From contig OX422200.1 of assembly GCA_949130485.1 (NCBI GenBank), positions 4,262,274 to 4,326,273 of the forward strand: DNA of 64,000 nucleotides. The letters run 5' to 3'. A model generated the notes under the pieces. The model ran no database searches. It saw only the letters and a list, made by a program, of their open reading frames with translations, and was not told where the DNA came from. The stretch's first letter is position 1. The number at the start of each line of letters is the position of its first letter. Source of the stretch: Agelas oroides. Lineage: Eukaryota; Porifera; Demospongiae; Agelasida; Agelasidae. Below, in pieces: positions 58,848-64,000 of this stretch. A program made the translations under genes and the position numbers.

Positions 58848-61640
58848 AACGCATCGTTGAAACTGACACTTGGTCTACAGAATCCTACTGTGACAAGGAG
58901 ATAAGAAATCATGCTGTTAATCCCCCCATTGTTTATATACCCACTCAACATTCAGCTTACATAACTGCAACGTCCTTGTAGTAATAATGTGTGCTACTGA
59001 ACTCTGCATGTGTGTTTCCATCTGTCAACTTGTGACCATGAAGTTATACAATGCACTAATACATCTGTATCATGTAGGAGTCAGGTAAGGGTACAGGAGG
59101 AAGCATTTACTGTCAGAAGTGTTTAATGTCAGAAGTGTGCATTAACAAGCTCTCCAAAGTATGCTGTCATGGTTTTGAGTCGATCATTCAGAAAGTGCTG
59201 CTCAATTTCCGCATGTTTTCCTGGTTTAGCTAGGGATACAACCTGCAAGTGGGTAGTGGCAAAGGGTATAAAGGAGCTCAAAATACTATGCAGTGTGTGG
59301 GATAGTAGCAACTTGATCAGTTACACTATGACAGAACAGAAAACATATATAGTGATTATGGTTAGGTATACAGGTTCTAGATGTAAATTATAGCATGTTC
59401 ACATTCATTGTACAAATGACCTTTTATACTCATGGTTGCCAGGCAAGGCAAAATAAAAAGTTGGCTTATAGTGACCTACAGGTTCTTAGGAAGAATTCAT
59501 CAGTGTATGATGACTTATTAATTGTTTGGACTTACCTATTTGAGACACTATAATGCTAAACTGTTTTCAATTAACAATTAATGAACATTGGGCAGCCACC
59601 TTTAGAGTACTACTATACATCAGCACAGCAACAGTTTCTCACTCAAAGTTGTATTCTGCGCCAAGTACGAATGAAGCCTGGTAAATTCCTAGCTGGTGAT
59701 CTGTGATTTTTCTGACAGATCTAAATCTGCATAATGGTGTGCACTTCACACACTTCTTATGATAACATAATCCTGAAGCCTTATAGATGTACTACTGACT
59801 TCCTTCTACAAGCCACGTTCCTTTTTAGTGGTATACACAGCTTGTTTCATCAAGTGCACCAGTTGGTTAGCCCATGGAAACACAAGTGCACCAGTTGGTT
59901 AGCCCATGGAAACACCAGTGCACCACTTTGTTTCAAGTATGTACCCCTCTTGTTGTGCACATCATTATGCAGATTATGGCAAAATTCATTTTAGTTGTGC
60001 TATCAGTAAAAGTCATAGGTCTGCAGATGTACTCTATGAGCACAAAAGAGTCAGTGTCGAGTTTGCTAACCGTCTGACTTGGCTTGTTTAGTGCACCAGT
60101 TGGTTAACCCCTAGAAACACCAGTGCACCACTTGTCTAGTTTGAATCAGAATTACAATAATTTATATTCATAGTTACTGTCACAGAAAATTTGGCATTCC
60201 AGGAGATCTGGCAATGCAATTTTCCCTGCAAATTGACCTCCTCATGAAAAGTGCCATCTCCCTATTGCCGTAGTATTTCAGGCACCTCCTGCCTGTTACC
60301 CACTATGTGCCTATAGATAAACAAGCATTATGAAGGAAATACTTTAAGGAACGGGGGGGGCACCCCCAACTTTACATAATTGTTTAAATTGCTCACTACT
60401 CTATGTATAGTTTGAAACTGTGCCCCCCCAATCAAAAAGTCTTTCCTACGCCACTGCAATATGACTAATGCACAAGATGTGCATGTAGCATGTATACCAC
60501 AGTAAATTAGTCCTCTTTTGCATCTACTTCTGCATTTCAGACAACTCTACAACAGGGTATCCCTTTTATCAGTTATCCCTACACAATGATAGTGAAAACA
60601 TGTTTCACATTCAACCACACTGACCATGCAGGGACTCCAGACATCTGGCATGTACAGTATACTGGGATGGTGGCAACTCTCTGGATGCGTGTGGACTGAA
60701 CACTTTGCTCGTTCTATTTCCAGGCATTTCACAAGGGTGTTCTCTCATTGCAGCCAGTGCTGGCAGGAAACCTTGATAGGGTCTTCTCCAAAGGCCAAGT
60801 CAGTCACAATGGCTATCATGAAAAGCCCACAGTCGGCTGATCCAGCTTGTTGCTGAACTGCTGAAATCTCCACTTAGATGATGTCTGATTTTCCTGTGGC
60901 TCCATAGGTCTTGGCAAGCTCACACTGCATATCTTCAGACATGTTGTTTGGTATTCATGACAGCTCCTTGAACACCCAACTGGACATTTTTTGTTATAGT
61001 TCTGAGAAGAGTTGGTTAGCTGAAACTCAGAGAGGCCTGGAAACTGACAAGACAAAGGCTCCAGAAGGGTATGGATACCTACCTACAGTACATAAGTGGA
61101 TTGATTTGAAATATATGCACAAACTCAAACAATAAATCATGCATGTTGACATGCACTTGGCTACTTGATTGCAGAATTCTTTTCCATAATTATAGCTAGC
61201 TGGCTAGTGATGTCTGGACACCTGTAGTGAGGTCAAGAGAAAGTTGACCACATGGACTGTTGGGGCAGCACAAGCTTCTGGCACCACTTGGTGAAGCAGT
61301 CATGGAGTGACTATATAATGAGGTAGGGAAGGAGGTCTGAGATGATCTACTTCCACCCATGCATATTGTTTGGAACCGGTAGCTTTACAGAATGTAGCTG
61401 TGTAGCTGAATGATCACTTCTTTTGCTGTCAGTAGTCACATTGCTGTAGCTACCTGTGTATAAAAATCACAGTCATATGCTATGTTTCACATGATCATAC
61501 AGTGATGAGTGTATACACATTATTTTACAGTGAATAGCTACATGGCTATCATGCAAATAAACCTATACCCAGAATTTCACATCTTTTGTAACACCAGGAC
61601 AGCAATACTTTTGCCAAATCTTGTACGTAGTTTTCAATGT
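58848..61640. other. Spacer between SRCR gene and duplicated segment
   Basis: Contains the SRCR 3' UTR with a candidate polyadenylation signal AATAAA at 59452-59457. Between 59850 and 60135 the block GTGCACCAGTTGGTTA...CC plus GAAACACCAGTGCACCA occurs about three times. No convincing gene was found from 60.1 to 61.6 kb. Confidence 0.4.
59452..59457 (+). terminator. Candidate polyadenylation signal of the SRCR gene
   Basis: Canonical AATAAA about 600 bp after the SRCR stop codon. No other canonical hexamer was noticed between the stop and this point. Cleavage here is not proven. Confidence 0.35.
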
Positions 61641-61804
61641 ATGAACAAACAATGAACCTTAACTCCCTAACAAGTAGGCCTAGATGTTATACAAAGTCGC
61701 CCACTGTGCAGGATGTGTTTCAGTCAATACCAGGCCTCATCAGTTGCGCTGTGGTGATAGGGAGACGGGGACTGCTATCTCATGCATAGTTAGGTGGCTG
61801 ACCT

Positions 61805-62040
61805 TTCTCTTTCCCAAAGGAGGTTTCTGCAGCTGGAAGGACTGAGTAGCTAGTTCCTGCTAGGTTCAGCCCACTAACAGTTGATCCTCCTAACAGCACC
61901 CAGAGAGAGCCCCTGCCATCCAGACATCCCCAGACCACCTATCTCTCCAATTGTCAACTTTTTGCTACATGCATGCTATGTATGATGTGCCATTTTATGC
62001 TCTATAACTGTATCAGATAATTAACTTATAGCTAACACTT
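61805..62040 (-). pseudogene. Broken copy of the NUP58 last exon and 3' UTR, partly inverted
   Basis: Positions 61805-61940, read on the minus strand, match the last coding exon of NUP58 (about 56242-56388) with small deletions and substitutions. One gap removes the SQPSLVG part. Positions 61961-62040, read on the plus strand, match the NUP58 3' UTR just after the stop codon (about 56418-56485). Coding and UTR parts are therefore in opposite orientations, which shows an inversion breakpoint inside the copied segment. There is no start codon or splice context, so it is a non-functional relic of the segmental duplication that also produced the second SRCR gene. Confidence 0.8.
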
Positions 62041-62284
62041 TAATGAAGCACATGCAGAGTAGGTATTAAATTTGTACACCTTTTCCTGCAAGAGCCTGAG
62101 AGCAATTTATGTTACGGGTCAAATGCTCCCTTTTTAGTGGTGTATTACGTCTTCTTCTGGACTGTTGGCGAATTCAGTTTGCTCAGACAATAGCTTACCC
62201 AAATTAGCTATAGATCTATCCATATGATGTTGGGTAAGGTTGCTTCTGATGAATCATATACGATGCATGTCACTTAACTCAGTC

Positions 62285-62462
62285 ATGAAGAGAAGGTTAT
62301 CTGGTACCAACTTGAGCTTGTTCACACCTCTTCACTTTTGCCCTGATGACAACTGGAGCATTCAGTCGAAGCGTCGGCAAGTTAGCTATTTTCCAAGCTC
62401 AAGTTGGTACCAGATAACGTTCTCTTCATTTATGCAGAAGCCAACTGAGAAGCCACTGAAAG
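62285..62462 (+). mobile_element. Solo Penelope-arm hairpin with degraded hammerhead-like core
   Basis: Two 36-bp inverted arms (62285-62320 and 62394-62429) with nearly perfect pairing enclose a hammerhead-like core at 62343-62371. In this core the GAAA is changed to GAAG. Sequence and order match the terminal arms of the element at 40927-43300, including the tail gcagaagccaactgag. There is no coding part. It sits inside the duplicated segment upstream of the second SRCR gene, so it was inserted there or survived there after the duplication. Confidence 0.65.
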
Positions 62463-62845
62463 TTTAACTCAGTCATTTTCAGAAACTTTCGAATTCATGT
62501 GAAACTACCTTATAGTGGTGGTCTACTAGAGTGGTTCGAACAGATTCGAAACTTTCGAAATACATCGAATTCGTGTGAAACTACCTTTTTTTCTTTTCTT
62601 TTTTTCTATGAAACTTTATGCATAATGCAAAGCACAAGAATAGTGAAAGTACACTAATATGGTACTTGTGCCCATAAAAATAAACTATGAGGAGTGAATA
62701 TAATTCTGAAAAACAGAAAGAGTTGGTGCAGAAGTAATAGCACTATGTAAGGTGTTCCATAAGGCAGTTCATGTGGGAAAAAAGAATGCTGAAAATGATT
62801 AGTATGAGCACTGAATTGCATGAAAGAATGTGTATTGCGAAGTAG

Positions 62846-63337
62846 CTACATGCTGAGGTGAATGGGGTACAAGAGGTAGGTTATAGGATACACATGAACA
62901 CCATTAACTATGTTATAAAAGTAACACAGGCTCAAGTGTTTGCGCCGAGTACCAAGATCTGGCAAATGAGACTGGTTGAGCAGCTGGCAGTATGGCATAT
63001 TCCACTGTTTAAGGCAAACTTTTAAGGCAAACTTCTGCACAGATTCAAGAGAGTTGATGTCCTTATTAAATATAGGGGCTCCATGCTGGGGAGGCGTATT
63101 CAGGGGTCTCACTAGTGATACATAGAGTCTGGATAGGGTTGCTGGACTGGACCACTTGTAGAACTGTCTATATAACAGCCCAACAAGCCTCCTGGACTTT
63201 GCTGTGATGTTTCTGATGTGGTCTGACCATGTGAGATCACTTGTTAAAGTGACACCCAGGTATTTATAGCTATCCACCTTTTCAATATAGAACGTAGGTG
63301 GGCTTACAGAGTGTTGTCGAAGCCTTGTCACAGTCAT
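62846..63337 (-). pseudogene. Non-LTR retrotransposon reverse transcriptase, C-terminal fragment
   Basis: An open frame of 163 residues with YKYLGVTLTSDLTWSDHI, SRRLVGLLYRQFY, LYVSLVRPL and DINSLESVQKFALKVC. This is the region after the palm domain that is typical of CR1/jockey/L2-type LINE RTs. The N-terminal RT, endonuclease and 5' parts are absent, so it is a truncated insertion. It lies about 200 bp before the second SRCR gene and accounts for part of the extra length of the duplicated spacer. Confidence 0.8.
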
Positions 63338-63541
63338 ACATTTACATTTCGAGGAATTGTTATAGTGTGAAATGCTTTTTCGTCATGGCACGGTGATAAC
63401 TAGTACTCGCGGTGACTTCCTGCCTACGCGCGCTGACGGTGCGCATGTTAAAAATCGCCGCCGGTTGGGTGCTGGTGTGCATTTGTACAGTAACACACTA
63501 CAAAAGCATAGCTAGTTATTAGTGGCATATGCTGATAGAGA

Positions 63542-63973
63542 ATGATGCTGTCTGTTTGCTTGTTGTTCAGTCTACTGTTGCTTGGAGTAATTCAGAGGGG
63601 TCACAATGCTAAGATTGACAGTAAGCAGCTGTGTTGCGTGGATAGCTGCCTATGTATACCTACTGGTCTTGAATCGTCTACTTGGCTGCATGAGTACACT
63701 TGAGTAGTCTAAAATTAATGCGAATTTAAAAGTAGTGATGAACTTGATAATGCATACTTCTGTGATAAACTCTTTTTCATGCAGAATGTACAGATGTCGA
63801 TCAAATAAGGCTCACTGAAGACCGTGTACCCGTAAGTGGGACCGTCCGAGGACGAATAGAAATTTGCAGCAATCAAAGCAGCAATGAATATTCTTGGGAA
63901 AGGCTGTGTGATGATAACTGGACAGTGGAAGATATCACTGTGGCCTGCAGAGATCTGGGATACTCAGCTTCCA
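63542..63973 (+). CDS. Second SRCR receptor gene, first two exons only (runs off right edge)
   Basis: Exons 63542-63620 and 63785-63973 repeat the signal-peptide exon and first SRCR exon of the gene at 57255 with nearly identical DNA and the same splice phases. The signal exon lacks three codons (AAD before KID) relative to the first copy. The SRCR exon differs at a few residues, such as SSNEYSWERLC against SRSVYSWEELC. It keeps the RIEIC, LCDDNW and ACRDLGY core and has intact donors, so it may be a working gene. The region just upstream, including the sequence before the ATG, is also duplicated. The stalk, membrane segment and tail would lie beyond position 64000. It is a recent tandem paralogue; whether it encodes a full receptor cannot be seen here. 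Confidence 0.82.
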
Positions 63974-64000
63974 GTAAGTAAAAATTAGTCATGCACATTC

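Overview
This window looks like nuclear DNA of an animal, most likely a sponge or another early-branching metazoan. It holds spliced, intron-rich orthologues of two nuclear transport genes, a tandem pair of scavenger-receptor (SRCR) membrane protein genes, and a very dense load of small foldback elements, minisatellites and degraded retroelements. The lineage guess rests on the mix of gene families and TE types (Penelope-like element with GIY-YIG, Helitron2/Helentron-like element) and is inference. No bacterial operon, CRISPR array or rRNA gene is present.

Layout. (1) About 1.3-25.0 kb, minus strand: an XPO7 (exportin-7/RanBP16) gene, rebuilt here as 25 coding exons from a four-codon first exon at 24970-24981 down to 1301. 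The last 70 or so codons lie beyond the left edge. Its introns hold an 18-bp minisatellite, CA/TG tracts and several MITE-like elements. (2) 25.0-29.1 kb: a divergent intergenic region with a truncated Helentron-like element and a composite repeat whose sister copy sits in an XPO7 intron. (3) 29.17-56.40 kb, plus strand: a NUP58 (NUPL1, nucleoporin p58/p45) gene in 11 phase-consistent coding exons, total 701 codons plus stop. Its introns hold a dead Penelope-like element, a 1.6-kb pyrimidine-rich minisatellite, a 34-bp tandem array and many foldback elements. (4) 57.26-58.85 kb, plus strand: a complete single-SRCR, single-pass membrane receptor with a tyrosine-rich cytoplasmic tail. (5) 61.8-64.0 kb: a second copy of the NUP58-3'-end-to-SRCR segment, with a broken and partly inverted NUP58 last-exon fragment, inserted retroelement pieces, and the first two exons of a second SRCR gene running off the right edge.

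Biology. XPO7 is a karyopherin that carries cargo through nuclear pores. NUP58 belongs to the central-channel NUP62-NUP58-NUP54 complex that karyopherins pass through. The two genes sit head to head, about 4.2 kb apart between start codons. The most unusual coding observation is that the reconstructed NUP58 has no FG dipeptide at all: its repeat domain is about 20 copies of an 11-residue GLQLGQ-type unit. Much of the other structure lies in non-coding DNA: an 11-mer shared by several repeat families, a large family of short hairpins with a common terminal motif, an intronic array made of consensus 5' splice-site hexamers, and tandem repeats that serve as or adjoin 3' splice-site tracts. All exon boundaries were read by eye from GT-AG sites, phase and similarity to remembered vertebrate proteins; none was tested with transcripts.
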